Part shown: piece by piece, positions 19,069 to 27,223 of the stretch
How the letters are laid out: every line of letters begins with the position of its first letter
Numbering within the stretch: the stretch's first letter is position 1
DNA from: Mucilaginibacter psychrotolerans
GTDB taxonomy: Bacteria; Bacteroidota; Bacteroidia; Sphingobacteriales; Sphingobacteriaceae
Length of the DNA: 64,000 nucleotides
Reading direction: 5' to 3'
Assembly (NCBI RefSeq): GCF_004519315.1
Contig: NZ_SOZE01000027.1
Span: forward strand, 1-64,000
Position numbers and translations under genes: made by a program
The notes under the pieces: generated by a model
What the model saw: only the letters and a program-made list of their open reading frames with translations
The model's database searches: none
Told to the model about the DNA's origin: nothing

Positions 19069-19320
19069 ATGGGTATCAAGGCAAAGATATCAAGCAAAGT
19101 GATGGTACTGGCGATGGAGTATTACGGGAGAGAACCGCAGTCGACGGCCGAGTATATGCGGATTTACCGGGTATTGCTGGTATCCATATTAAGTTGCATG
19201 TGCTACGAGCCGAATGCAGCAATAAGCCATACACGCTCGTAGGCGGCGTACCCGCTAAACACATCCGCGATACTAAAATACACAAACCAATCAATAGCTA
19301 CCTCCTATCAGCTTTACTGA
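19069..19320 (+). pseudogene. acyltransferase remnant 1 (internal deletion)
   Basis: Matches the ends of the intact gene at 20930-21598: the first ~160 bp fit its 5' end and, after a join near 19228, the rest fits its 3' end (…TCGTAGGCGGCGTACCCGC…). About 420 bp covering nearly all of the left-handed beta-helix are missing. The join shifts the frame, so translation from the same ATG stops at 19240-19242 after 57 residues. Non-functional as an enzyme. Confidence 0.85.
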
Positions 19321-19328
19321 CTATTACG

Positions 19329-19546
19329 TAAAGGAATTAATTATCCCAAATTAAATCCACCGATCCAATAAAAGCAGTATTGCATCAATTAACCGTAACC
19401 AATGAACGGCCAAGTTTTTGGGTGCGTTGCTTTTCTGCATCGCTATTCCATAAACGCGAAAAATGTAACTATCGAGGACTTCTGCACGTTTAACGACAGC
19501 ATAAGCGATATCCTGATTGGTGATAAGCCACATAGGATTGAGGACC
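19329..19546 (+). pseudogene. acyltransferase remnant 2 (start lost, two deletions)
   Basis: Homologous to the gene at 21609-22223. The ATG has become AGG, about 67 bp are missing after the AAACGCGAAAAA segment, and the last ~330 bp are absent. Homology ends at GGATTGAGGAC, directly before the start of the second cassette copy. No open frame is left. Confidence 0.8.
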
Positions 19547-19608
19547 GCTTTTAAAGGTTGTATCATAATTTCCACACCAGTTTATTCTTTTGCCACCGGT
19601 AGTTTATT

Positions 19609-19628
19609 TTTTAGAAAAATTTCCAAAA
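19609..19628. promoter_or_regulatory. EPS palindrome site 4, upstream of cassette copy B
   Basis: TTTTAGAA (19609-19616), AAAT, TTCCAAAA (19621-19628), identical to site 3. It is preserved while the surrounding bases have diverged. Confidence 0.6.
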
Positions 19629-19678
19629 AAAAGAAATTTTAATAAATCAAAACGCTGATAATCAACTAATTAATATGG

Positions 19679-19694
19679 TGGCACATTAATAGTA
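19679..19694 (+). promoter_or_regulatory. degenerate sigma-54 promoter of cassette copy B
   Basis: Aligned with the copy A promoter, the -24 TGGCAC is intact but the -12 region reads TAGTA instead of TGGCA, so the key GC is lost. Activity is probably reduced; copy B may depend on read-through from copy A. Confidence 0.45.
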
Positions 19695-19732
19695 ACTGTG
19701 GATTTCAGTATTCAAAATATAAGCTAAAAGAT

Positions 19733-20926
19733 ATGTTACTTAACACTACTTTATTAGAGTCAGAAAAACCAACGCTTTCAAAAGCAAGGTTACAAATTGC
19801 CATTGAAGTACAGCGTATCTTCAGACCGCACAAACACGGCATGGATGTAGTAGCACATGAACTGCTTAAACGCCTTCCGCTTGGCGAAGACAATATTGAT
19901 TACCATGTAATGGTAAAACAGGATACCGACCGCTGCATTTCTTCTACACCAAACAGGGTTGTACACATGCTGAAAAAAGCTCCTTACGTAATATGGGAGC
20001 AATACATTTTGCCAAGAGCCTGTAAAAAAATAAAAGCCGATATTTTGCATTGCACAGCCAATACCGCTCCGCTTAATTCAGGCGTACCACTTATATTAAC
20101 ATTGCACGATGTTATTTTTCTGGAACAAAACAACCTGCTGACCAAATCGAGCTGGTACCAGCGCTTAGGCAATATGTACCGTAAGGCAGTGGTCGGGCGC
20201 ATAGCAAAAAAAGCGGTAAAGGTTATAACCGTATCCGACTTTCAAAAGAAGATCATCATTGAGAAACTAGGCATATCTGCTGATAAAATTGAAGTAATAC
20301 ACAACGGTGTAGACAATCGTTTTTTTGATAAAGTGAACGAGGAAGATTTGGAAGCCAAATTGCAGGGCTACGGATTAAAAAAGGGTTACATTTTCTTTAT
20401 GTCTAACAGTGCTCCGCGCAAGAACACTATCGGCGTTTTAAAAGCCTATGCAAAATTACTGGTACTCAATTCGTTTTCCCCACGATTATTGATGAAGGGC
20501 ATAACCGAAGCCGAATTAACCCGGTTGCTTAAACAAGAGAACCTTCTTTGGATAAAGGGCTATATAGATACTATGAAATATATCCCACAAAACGACCTGC
20601 CGGCCATATACCAGGGTGCCAGCATGCTTTGGTTCCCATCGTTAAACGAAGGCTTTGGGCTGCCTATAATAGAAGCTATGGCAAGCGGTATACCTGTGGT
20701 AACTTCTAATATATCTTGCATGCCAGAGATTGCAGGCGATGCAGCACTATTGGTTGATCCACGTAATGCAAATGAAATTGCGACAGCTGCCTACCAAATT
20801 CTTAACTTGCCATTGCTAAAATACAGCCTGATAAAAGCGGGGCAAAAAAGGGCTACCAGCTTTAGCTGGGATGCCGCCACGAAAAAAACAGTAGCGATTT
20901 ACCACGAAATAGAAAAAGCAATATAA
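19733..20926 (+). CDS. glycosyltransferase family 4, cassette copy B
   Basis: GT-B glycosyltransferase of 397 aa, the paralogue of the gene at 17872-19065, with the same length and the same motifs (VIHNGVDNRFF; NEGFGLPIIEAMASG). Both copies remain fully open with mostly conservative changes, so both seem to be under selection. It is followed after 3 bp by an intact acyltransferase gene. Its own sigma-54 -12 element looks damaged. Probable role: adding a sugar to the EPS unit that the two acyltransferases then modify. Confidence 0.94.
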   Translation: MLLNTTLLESEKPTLSKARLQIAIEVQRIFRPHKHGMDVVAHELLKRLPLGEDNIDYHVMVKQDTDRCISSTPNRVVHMLKKAPYVIWEQYILPRACKKIKADILHCTANTAPLNSGVPLILTLHDVIFLEQNNLLTKSSWYQRLGNMYRKAVVGRIAKKAVKVITVSDFQKKIIIEKLGISADKIEVIHNGVDNRFFDKVNEEDLEAKLQGYGLKKGYIFFMSNSAPRKNTIGVLKAYAKLLVLNSFSPRLLMKGITEAELTRLLKQENLLWIKGYIDTMKYIPQNDLPAIYQGASMLWFPSLNEGFGLPIIEAMASGIPVVTSNISCMPEIAGDAALLVDPRNANEIATAAYQILNLPLLKYSLIKAGQKRATSFSWDAATKKTVAIYHEIEKAI

Positions 20927-20929
20927 GCC

Positions 20930-21598
20930 ATGGGAATCAAAGCGAAAATATTTAACAAAATATCGGTACTGGCGAACGACTACTACGGGAGGGCACCGCA
21001 ATCGGCAGCCGAGTATATGCGGATTTACCGGGTGCTGCTAATATCCATAATCACCAGCATGTGGGATGTACCAAACGCAGCAATAAGGTTGCGCAAATGC
21101 ACCACCGGCAAAATGGTAAGCGTTAAGGGCCGGTTGAAGGTAAATGCGAAAGGCAAAATCTTAATTGGCGATAATTGCCGCATTTGGTCGCACATGGGCA
21201 TTACATTGATATCGGCCGGGCCGAGGGCAACCATCGAGATAGGCCAAAACACTTTTATCAATACAGGCGCAAACATATCATCGCGTAATCACATAAAAAT
21301 TGGCAAAAACTGCCACATAGCAAACGAAGTTATCATTATGGATGATGATTTCCATGACGTAAGCAGCCACACCCAAAACTCTGGCAGCGATGCCATCATC
21401 ATTGGTGATAATGTATGGCTGGCTACCCGATGCATCATACTAAAGGGCGTATCAATTGGCGAAGGGGCCGTGGTTGCCGCAGGTGCCGTGGTTACCAAAG
21501 ATGTACCGCCGTACACGCTCGTAGGCGGCGTACCCGCTAAACATATCCGCGCTATCCATACAAACAAAGATGTGGCCCCTTCTTATCAACTTAACTAA
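20930..21598 (+). CDS. acyltransferase, left-handed beta-helix (WcaF/maltose O-acetyltransferase type)
   Basis: Cytoplasmic O-acyltransferase of 222 aa, expected to transfer acetyl from acetyl-CoA to an EPS sugar. An N-terminal helical part (about 1-60) is followed by hexapeptide repeats (about 65-195, e.g. GKILIGDNCRIWSH, IGENVW-like IGDNVWLATRCIILKGVSIGEG) and the typical end AAGAVVTKDVPPYTLVGGVPAKHI. It starts 3 bp after glycosyltransferase B and precedes a second acyltransferase by 10 bp. A deleted remnant of the same gene lies in copy A. Confidence 0.92.
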   Translation: MGIKAKIFNKISVLANDYYGRAPQSAAEYMRIYRVLLISIITSMWDVPNAAIRLRKCTTGKMVSVKGRLKVNAKGKILIGDNCRIWSHMGITLISAGPRATIEIGQNTFINTGANISSRNHIKIGKNCHIANEVIIMDDDFHDVSSHTQNSGSDAIIIGDNVWLATRCIILKGVSIGEGAVVAAGAVVTKDVPPYTLVGGVPAKHIRAIHTNKDVAPSYQLN

Positions 21599-21608
21599 CC
21601 TAACGTAA

Positions 21609-22223
21609 ATGACCATAATAGCCAAAATCAAATCCAGCGACCGAATAAAAGCAATATTGCATAAATTAATAGTAACCAATGCACGACCACGGTTTTGGGT
21701 ACGCTGGTTTGCGGCACCGCTGTTTCACAAACGCGGAAAAAACTCAGAAATACGTAGAAGTGCCAGGGTAGATATTTTTCCCTTTCACCAATTCTCGCTG
21801 GGTCAAAATGCTACGATAGAAGATTTTTGTACGGTAAACAATGGCGTAGGTAGCGTTATTGTTGGAGACGATAGCCGCATAGGATTGGGTAGCGTGCTTA
21901 TTGGCCCGGTTACAGTAGGCAACCAGGTAATACTGGCCCAAAATATCGTATGTAGCGGCCTGAATCATAGTTATCAGGATGTAACTACCCCTATTCGTTT
22001 GCAAAAGGTAACCTCTGCCCCTATTGTAATTGAAGACGAAGCCTGGATAGGCGCCAATGCCGTAATAACAGCCGGCGTAACTATAGGTAAACATAGCGTA
22101 GTGGCCGCGGGTGCGGTGGTTACTAAAAGCATCCCCCCTTACAGTGTAGCTGTTGGCAACCCGGCTAAAGTAATTAAGCAGTATAATTTTACCACCGGCA
22201 CGTGGGAAAGAGTGAACAAGTAA
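21609..22223 (+). CDS. acyltransferase, left-handed beta-helix, second of the pair
   Basis: O-acyltransferase of 204 aa of the hexapeptide-repeat family. Basic N-terminus (about 1-55), then the beta-helix (about 60-190) with IGLGSVLIGPVTVGNQ, the catalytic-type H in NHSYQDV, and the closing AAGAVVTKSIPPYSVAVGNPAKVI. Substrate unknown; being in the EPS cassette it probably acylates EPS or its precursor. It converges with the minus-strand receiver gene at 22237, with only 13 bp between them and no clear terminator. Confidence 0.9.
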   Translation: MTIIAKIKSSDRIKAILHKLIVTNARPRFWVRWFAAPLFHKRGKNSEIRRSARVDIFPFHQFSLGQNATIEDFCTVNNGVGSVIVGDDSRIGLGSVLIGPVTVGNQVILAQNIVCSGLNHSYQDVTTPIRLQKVTSAPIVIEDEAWIGANAVITAGVTIGKHSVVAAGAVVTKSIPPYSVAVGNPAKVIKQYNFTTGTWERVNK

Positions 22224-22236
22224 TTAGTTTTTAGCA

Positions 22237-22896
22237 CTATTCAGGCATGTGAAAATCGGCTTTGCTGGTTTTGTCGGTAATGCTGCGGATAACGCCATCC
22301 AATTCATTAGCAGATAATTGCAGAAATTGCAACATCGTTTCCCGTTCTTCATCGCAGTTAGCATCTTTTATCAAAGGGATAAGCCCCATGATCCGCGCAA
22401 GCGGTGCACGTACTAAATGGGATTGTATCCATGATATCTCCTTCAGTTTCTCGTTTTGATTTTCAACGGCATTAACATGGTCCCGAAGAGCAGTGGCTAT
22501 CTTTTTACGTTCTATAGTATAAACAATGCTTTTAAATAATGACAAGGAGGTGAGTTCCTCCTTCAACATATAGTCAAATACTCCTAAAGACAATGACTTC
22601 ACCCCGAAGTCAAAATCCGCATAACCCGTTAAAACAATTACCGGTGCCTGGCTACCGGCGTCAATAATATCTTTGATAAGCAATTCGCCTGTATTATCCG
22701 GCAGCGACAGATCTAAAAGCACTACATCAAAACTGCTATCGGCACTTAATAACCCGACTGCAGATTTACAACTTTCGGCACGCACTATCTCGGGCGATTC
22801 TATTTGCTCAAACAAAAAATCTTCCACAAGGGCAAAATCGCCGTGGTTATCTTCAATAACCAAAATTTTATGTTTTCCTTGGTAGGTATGCATCAC
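22237..22896 (-). CDS. response regulator fused to a lone kinase dimerisation (HisKA-like) domain
   Basis: Protein of 219 aa: receiver (about 8-125, phosphoacceptor D in DVVLLDLSLP, K in YMLKEEL), then a helical segment with IQSHLVRAPLARIMGL (about 155-170), which is the H-box of a histidine-kinase DHp domain. The protein ends at 219, so no ATPase domain follows. It may act as a phosphotransfer dimer (H receives phosphate from a partner) or as a docking partner for the kinase of the same operon. Its start overlaps the single-receiver gene by 4 bp. Confidence 0.88.
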   Translation of the reverse strand: MMHTYQGKHKILVIEDNHGDFALVEDFLFEQIESPEIVRAESCKSAVGLLSADSSFDVVLLDLSLPDNTGELLIKDIIDAGSQAPVIVLTGYADFDFGVKSLSLGVFDYMLKEELTSLSLFKSIVYTIERKKIATALRDHVNAVENQNEKLKEISWIQSHLVRAPLARIMGLIPLIKDANCDEERETMLQFLQLSANELDGVIRSITDKTSKADFHMPE

Positions 22897-23321
22897 CGGC
22901 GTTTATCAGGTATGGTTACGATATTTATCCAAAAGTCTTCTATTTTGGCGACTGCCTTTATAAAATCGGTCACATCAATGGGTTTTGTAATGTAGCAATT
23001 AACATGTTCTCTGTAGGCCGTTAAAATATCCTGCTCTGCAGAAGAAGTGGTAAGCATAATAACCGGGATGTGCTTAAAGTTGTTGTGGTTCTTTATGTAC
23101 TGTAGCACTTCATGCCCGCTCTTTTTGGGCAAATTAACATCAAGTAATACCAAATCCGGTTTCTGCGCGCCACTGCTCAGGGCGGCAAAATAATTGATAG
23201 CAGCTTTGCCGTCTTTTATAACGGTGATGTTGTTTACTATTTTGCTATCGTCTAACGCCTCGGTAGTAAGCAGAATGTCGCCTTCGTTATCTTCAACAAG
23301 TAATATATGTACTGATTTCAT
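22893..23321 (-). CDS. single-domain response regulator (Rcp1-like receiver)
   Basis: Stand-alone receiver of 142 aa with the acidic pair in LLVEDNEGD, the phosphoacceptor D in DLVLLDVNLPKKSG, T in IPVIMLTTSS and K in YITKPID. The layout matches the Rcp1-type receivers that partner bacteriophytochrome-like kinases, as is the case here: the kinase gene ends 2 bp upstream. No output domain; it should pass phosphate to another protein or bind a target directly. Confidence 0.93.
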   Translation of the reverse strand: MKSVHILLVEDNEGDILLTTEALDDSKIVNNITVIKDGKAAINYFAALSSGAQKPDLVLLDVNLPKKSGHEVLQYIKNHNNFKHIPVIMLTTSSAEQDILTAYREHVNCYITKPIDVTDFIKAVAKIEDFWINIVTIPDKRR

Positions 23322-23323
23322 AC

Positions 23324-25972
23324 TTACAGATTTTTTAAAATGGTGAAATAAAAGGTACTACCCTTTCCCTCTGCAGATTCTACCCATATTTTACCACCCA
23401 TACTTTCAACTATCTTCTTGGTAACAGCAAGCCCCATCCCTGTTCCAGAGTATTCGTTTTTATTGTGTAAGCGCTGAAAAATGATAAATATTTTCTCAAA
23501 GTATTCCGCATCTATACCAATGCCATTGTCTGTAACAGAGAACTCCCAGTACGAATCGTGATCGACACACTTAATTTTTATTTCCGGATGCACCGCCGCA
23601 TTGCTGTATTTTAAACTGTTACTGATTAGGTTTTGAAAAACCTGCCGCAAACTGGTTTTATAAGCTTTCAACACAGGCAAATCCTTGCATTCAATTTTTG
23701 CGCGTTTATCCTGTATTTGTTTTCGGTAAAGGGCTAATATATCTTCAATAATTACATTGATGTTAACTTCCTGAAGTTTGTCTTCAATTTTACCCACTCG
23801 CGAAAACTCTAACAGATCCAATATAATTTGGCGCATCCTTTTGGCACCATCAACGGCAAAGTGGATGTATTGCCTGCCTTTATCGTCGATAATATCATTA
23901 TACTTCCTTTCTAACTGCGTTAAAAAGCTGGTAACCATTCGCAAGGGCTCCTGCAAATCGTGCGAGGCTACGTAAGCAAATTGCTCCAACTCAGCATTTG
24001 AAATTGCAAGTTCTTTGGCCTTCATACGCAGGCTTTCATTCAATTCTAAAAGTTCTATGTTGTGTATTTTGCGTTCGGTAATATCTTTAAAATACACAGA
24101 TAAACCGCGCGCTGATGGATAGGCGCTTATTTCGTACCATTTTTGCAACGGTGGGTAGTAATCTTCAAAATGCACCGCTTCCTGGCTCATCATGGCCCGC
24201 ATATAGTTTTTGTAAGATTCAGAGTGCACAGAATCAGAAAAAACCTCCCACAGGTTGCTATTAAGCATTTCATTTCTCGATTTGCCCAAAATTTCCTCAG
24301 CAATCCTATTCCAGTACGTAACAACCCAGTTTTTATCAACAGCAAAAAAAGCATCTGCAATGCTTTCTAAAATGGTGTTCTTCTCAATTAATGTTTCCTG
24401 GTTTTGCAATTCGGCCATCTTGCGGATGTTGACATCCTGGCAGCTGCCGTACAGCCTTACGCAAACACCGCCTACAAATTCGGCATCGCCAATAACACGT
24501 ATCCATTTAGTTATCCCGGCCGGAGACTGTACTTCAAGTTCTTCATCCCAGGGTGTGCCATGTTCCATGGCATTTTTTATCACTTCAAGTACCGTATCTC
24601 TGCTTTTCCCTTCTTTGTACAAACTTATACCTAATTCAAGCGTAGGCTCAAAATCACTGTCGACGTGCAGTATTTCTTTGGTGATAGCCGACCAGGAAAC
24701 CGTTTGCTTTCTTAAATCAATTTCCCAGCTCCCAATGCGCGCGAGACTGGTGGCCTGTTCAACTTTTTCAGTTTGCTTTTTAAGCGCACGTTCTGCTAAT
24801 TTAACTTCGGTTATATCATGAATTAACGAGTAAAAACCTTTGACTAAGTTGCCTTGCCTATCTGGTAGATACTGCGTATAGGTATAGATTGTTTTGCCGC
24901 CTTCTTTAACAAAGGTCCGTTCAAAACTCTGCGGAAAGCCCTTTAATACTTCGTTTATAAATGGTTCGTATGATGAAAATTCTAAGGGACCGAATAGCGC
25001 TTGCTTGCTAATACCGTGCATCTGCTCCGACTGCATTTCAAACCAATCTAAAAGCGGCTTGTTTGCAAATGAGCAATGCAAATCGGCCGTCCAGTAGGCC
25101 ATCATCGCCGGCAGATTGTCGGTGATGGTCTTGATAAAACGGCTGTTTTCAACTATTTTTTTCTGCTTATCCTTTCGTTCGGTAATATCGCTCCGGATGG
25201 CTACGTATTGGTATGGTTTGCCCTCTTCATTCAGGAACGGAACAATTGTGGTATCAACCCAATAATAGCTGTCATCTTTAGCTTTATTCTTTAATTCGCC
25301 CTTCCATATATTGCCATTTGCAATGGTCGTCCATATGTTTTTGATGAATGCCTTTTCGTGATAAGATGAGTTGATGATACGGTGGTCCTGCCCAATCAAT
25401 TCTTCCCTGGAATACCTGGATATATTGCAGAAATTATTGTTAACGTGTTTTATTATCCCTTTATGATCGGTAATTGCCACTATAGCTGATTCATCCAGTG
25501 CATATTTGTAATCAGACAATTCATGGATGGATTGCTCAAGCGCTAACTCTACATTTTTTTGCGCCGATATGTCTTTAAAATTGCAAACAATGCCATTCAC
25601 ATCGGCATCCTGTAGCAGATTGGTAAAAATAGCTTCAATCCAAATAAAATGCCCACCGGCATGCTTTGTTCTAAAAGTAGCGTTTACCGGCAAACCGGGG
25701 TTACCCATTACCTTGTCGAATGTTTGGTTTACTATTTTTAAGTCTTCGGGGTGTGTAAGATCATTAAGAGATTGTGATGATAAATCTTCTCGTTTCCAGC
25801 CGCTAATGCGTTCTGCAGAGGGGCTACGATAAATAATATTCAGGTTTTTATCGAATAGCGTAATGCCCGAATAGCTGTTTTCTATCAGTTTTTGAAATAA
25901 CTTATTATCAACCAAAATATTTGGCACAGCAAGATTATGATCTATTGGGTCGAACGTGTCTAACATTGCCAT
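23324..25972 (-). CDS. multi-PAS histidine kinase (ASHDLQEPLR type)
   Basis: Soluble kinase of 882 aa. Five PAS-like domains lie at about 25-140, 145-265, 275-385, 395-515 and 520-625, several with the typical closing DITERK. HisKA (about 640-710) has the phosphorylatable H in VASHDLQEPLR, and HATPase (about 745-880) has NLISNSLKYSN and GTGMGLAVT. There is no receiver or HPt; those functions are supplied by the two genes that follow. No membrane segment, so the signal is probably internal (redox, small ligand); no chromophore-binding cysteine motif was recognised. Confidence 0.93.
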   Translation of the reverse strand: MAMLDTFDPIDHNLAVPNILVDNKLFQKLIENSYSGITLFDKNLNIIYRSPSAERISGWKREDLSSQSLNDLTHPEDLKIVNQTFDKVMGNPGLPVNATFRTKHAGGHFIWIEAIFTNLLQDADVNGIVCNFKDISAQKNVELALEQSIHELSDYKYALDESAIVAITDHKGIIKHVNNNFCNISRYSREELIGQDHRIINSSYHEKAFIKNIWTTIANGNIWKGELKNKAKDDSYYWVDTTIVPFLNEEGKPYQYVAIRSDITERKDKQKKIVENSRFIKTITDNLPAMMAYWTADLHCSFANKPLLDWFEMQSEQMHGISKQALFGPLEFSSYEPFINEVLKGFPQSFERTFVKEGGKTIYTYTQYLPDRQGNLVKGFYSLIHDITEVKLAERALKKQTEKVEQATSLARIGSWEIDLRKQTVSWSAITKEILHVDSDFEPTLELGISLYKEGKSRDTVLEVIKNAMEHGTPWDEELEVQSPAGITKWIRVIGDAEFVGGVCVRLYGSCQDVNIRKMAELQNQETLIEKNTILESIADAFFAVDKNWVVTYWNRIAEEILGKSRNEMLNSNLWEVFSDSVHSESYKNYMRAMMSQEAVHFEDYYPPLQKWYEISAYPSARGLSVYFKDITERKIHNIELLELNESLRMKAKELAISNAELEQFAYVASHDLQEPLRMVTSFLTQLERKYNDIIDDKGRQYIHFAVDGAKRMRQIILDLLEFSRVGKIEDKLQEVNINVIIEDILALYRKQIQDKRAKIECKDLPVLKAYKTSLRQVFQNLISNSLKYSNAAVHPEIKIKCVDHDSYWEFSVTDNGIGIDAEYFEKIFIIFQRLHNKNEYSGTGMGLAVTKKIVESMGGKIWVESAEGKGSTFYFTILKNL

Positions 25973-26087
25973 TATACAATGAACATGAAGAGTAAATATT
26001 ATTCCCGGTTAAGGTTAAAGCAAGTATAACTAGTTGATCGGCTTAACTACAATTATAAGAAAAGAAATAATATTTCTTTCATTTTAT

Positions 26088-26095
26088 CAAATATA
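26088..26095 (-). promoter_or_regulatory. candidate -7 box for the PAS kinase operon
   Basis: TATATTTG on the minus strand fits the Bacteroidota -7 consensus TAnnTTTG. No clear -33 TTTG is seen. The expected leader of about 110 nt contains an AAAGAAAT/ATTTCTTT hairpin at 26062-26079. Confidence 0.3.
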
Positions 26096-26374
26096 AATAA
26101 ATACGAAAAAATGCACTATTTGAAGATAAGATCATAAAATTTATTGGCATTTTGTTAAATCATGCCTCAATTTTTGTCGTTAAGCGATACAAATACCCGC
26201 CGGACCAGCGGTTTGTGTGATTATTGTTTAACCAATTGTATTTTCAGAAATGTTGGACACATTCGGTGGAGTTGGGTAGCCACCAAAGCGCATGATGAGC
26301 CCGATTGTGGCTTGTGTCGCGGGCTTAAATTTGCTCCAGAGTCGACTGGCCGGCCACAAAAAATTTTCCAGCGC
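26096..26374. other. intergenic, nothing convincing
   Basis: Between the kinase promoter region and the GH16 stop. A loose AGCCCG…CGGGCT hairpin near 26300-26325 might help terminate the GH operon, but it has a large loop and no U-tract. No gene was seen. Confidence 0.4.
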
Positions 26375-27220
26375 TTATTTCCTTTGATAAACCCTTACGT
26401 AATCCACCTCATACTGCTGAGGGAAGCGGGTATTAGCCGGGTCACCACCATTGTCGCCGCCTATGGCGAGGTTTAAGAGGATATAGTGTGGCTGCTTGAA
26501 TGGGTTTATCGCTTCCGCATCTCGGTTTGTTAAATCTGAAAGTGGCACACGGTTCAATAAGCTATCGTCAACATATAAACTGATAGCCTGCTCGTCCCAA
26601 TCCATTCGCCAGATATGGAACTGCTTGCTCCAGCCGGGCCCAAAGGTTTTAATATCCTTTGTAACGCTATACCATTTGGCTTTGTAGGCCGTGGCGGTAC
26701 CGCAGGCAATATTGGCCAGCAGCATGTTGCGGTAATACTCCATAATATCAATTTCACCGTTAGATGGCCACTGCCCTTTTTCGCCCAGCGTCCAAAACGC
26801 GGGCCATAAGCCGTCATCGGTAGGTATGCGGGCGCGCATTACAAAGCGGCCATATTGCCATTGGTGCAGGCCACTGGTATTGATGCTGGCAGATGTATAT
26901 TCTATATACTCCCTGCCGGTTCTCCAATCCTTACTCCCGGCAACATAGCCTGGGTTTGGCTGATGCACTTTCTCCGCGCTAATCACCAGCATACCCTTAC
27001 GGCAAACGGCGTTCTGCGGCTGATACCATTGCGCTTCGTTGTTGCGCTTAAACCCCTCTTCAAATTGCCAGCTTTTTGGGTCGACGGGGCCATCGGTGTC
27101 AAACTCATCGGCCCAAACCAATTTGTAGCCGCTGGTATCTGCCTGCTGCGCGCGGCTAAGTAAGGGCATGGCTGTTAAAAACGCTAACAGGGTTACTATC
27201 CTTTTGATATGCATATCCAA
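26375..27220 (-). CDS. secreted glycoside hydrolase family 16
   Basis: Endo-beta-glycanase-type enzyme of 281 aa with a signal peptide (about 1-25, cleaved near SRAQQ). The beta-jelly-roll GH16 domain covers about 32-281. The catalytic signature GEIDIMEY places the nucleophile E156, D158 and acid/base E161, the GH16 ExDxxE pattern. Possible substrates are beta-1,3- or mixed-linkage glucans or beta-galactans; the sequence alone does not decide. It is the last gene of a four-gene operon, 3 bp after DUF2264. The neighbouring activities favour a plant-type heteroglycan. Confidence 0.93.
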   Translation of the reverse strand: MDMHIKRIVTLLAFLTAMPLLSRAQQADTSGYKLVWADEFDTDGPVDPKSWQFEEGFKRNNEAQWYQPQNAVCRKGMLVISAEKVHQPNPGYVAGSKDWRTGREYIEYTSASINTSGLHQWQYGRFVMRARIPTDDGLWPAFWTLGEKGQWPSNGEIDIMEYYRNMLLANIACGTATAYKAKWYSVTKDIKTFGPGWSKQFHIWRMDWDEQAISLYVDDSLLNRVPLSDLTNRDAEAINPFKQPHYILLNLAIGGDNGGDPANTRFPQQYEVDYVRVYQRK

Positions 27221-27223
27221 AAT

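Larger units (their letters stand above)
17687..22223 (+). repeat. tandem duplication of a regulatory region, glycosyltransferase and acyltransferase pair
   Basis: Copy A (17687-19546) and copy B (19547-22223) share the start GCTTTTAAAGGTTGTAT-like sequence, the palindromic site, the promoter area, a full glycosyltransferase and two acyltransferases in the same order. Copy A's acyltransferases are deleted remnants; copy B's are intact. The duplicated junction is about 1.86 kb apart. Confidence 0.85.

Noticed and set aside
26162..26476. 104-codon plus-strand ORF after the PAS kinase promoter region
   Set aside because: It overlaps the 3' end of the GH16 gene on the other strand, has an unlikely Cys/Trp/Arg-rich composition and resembles no family.
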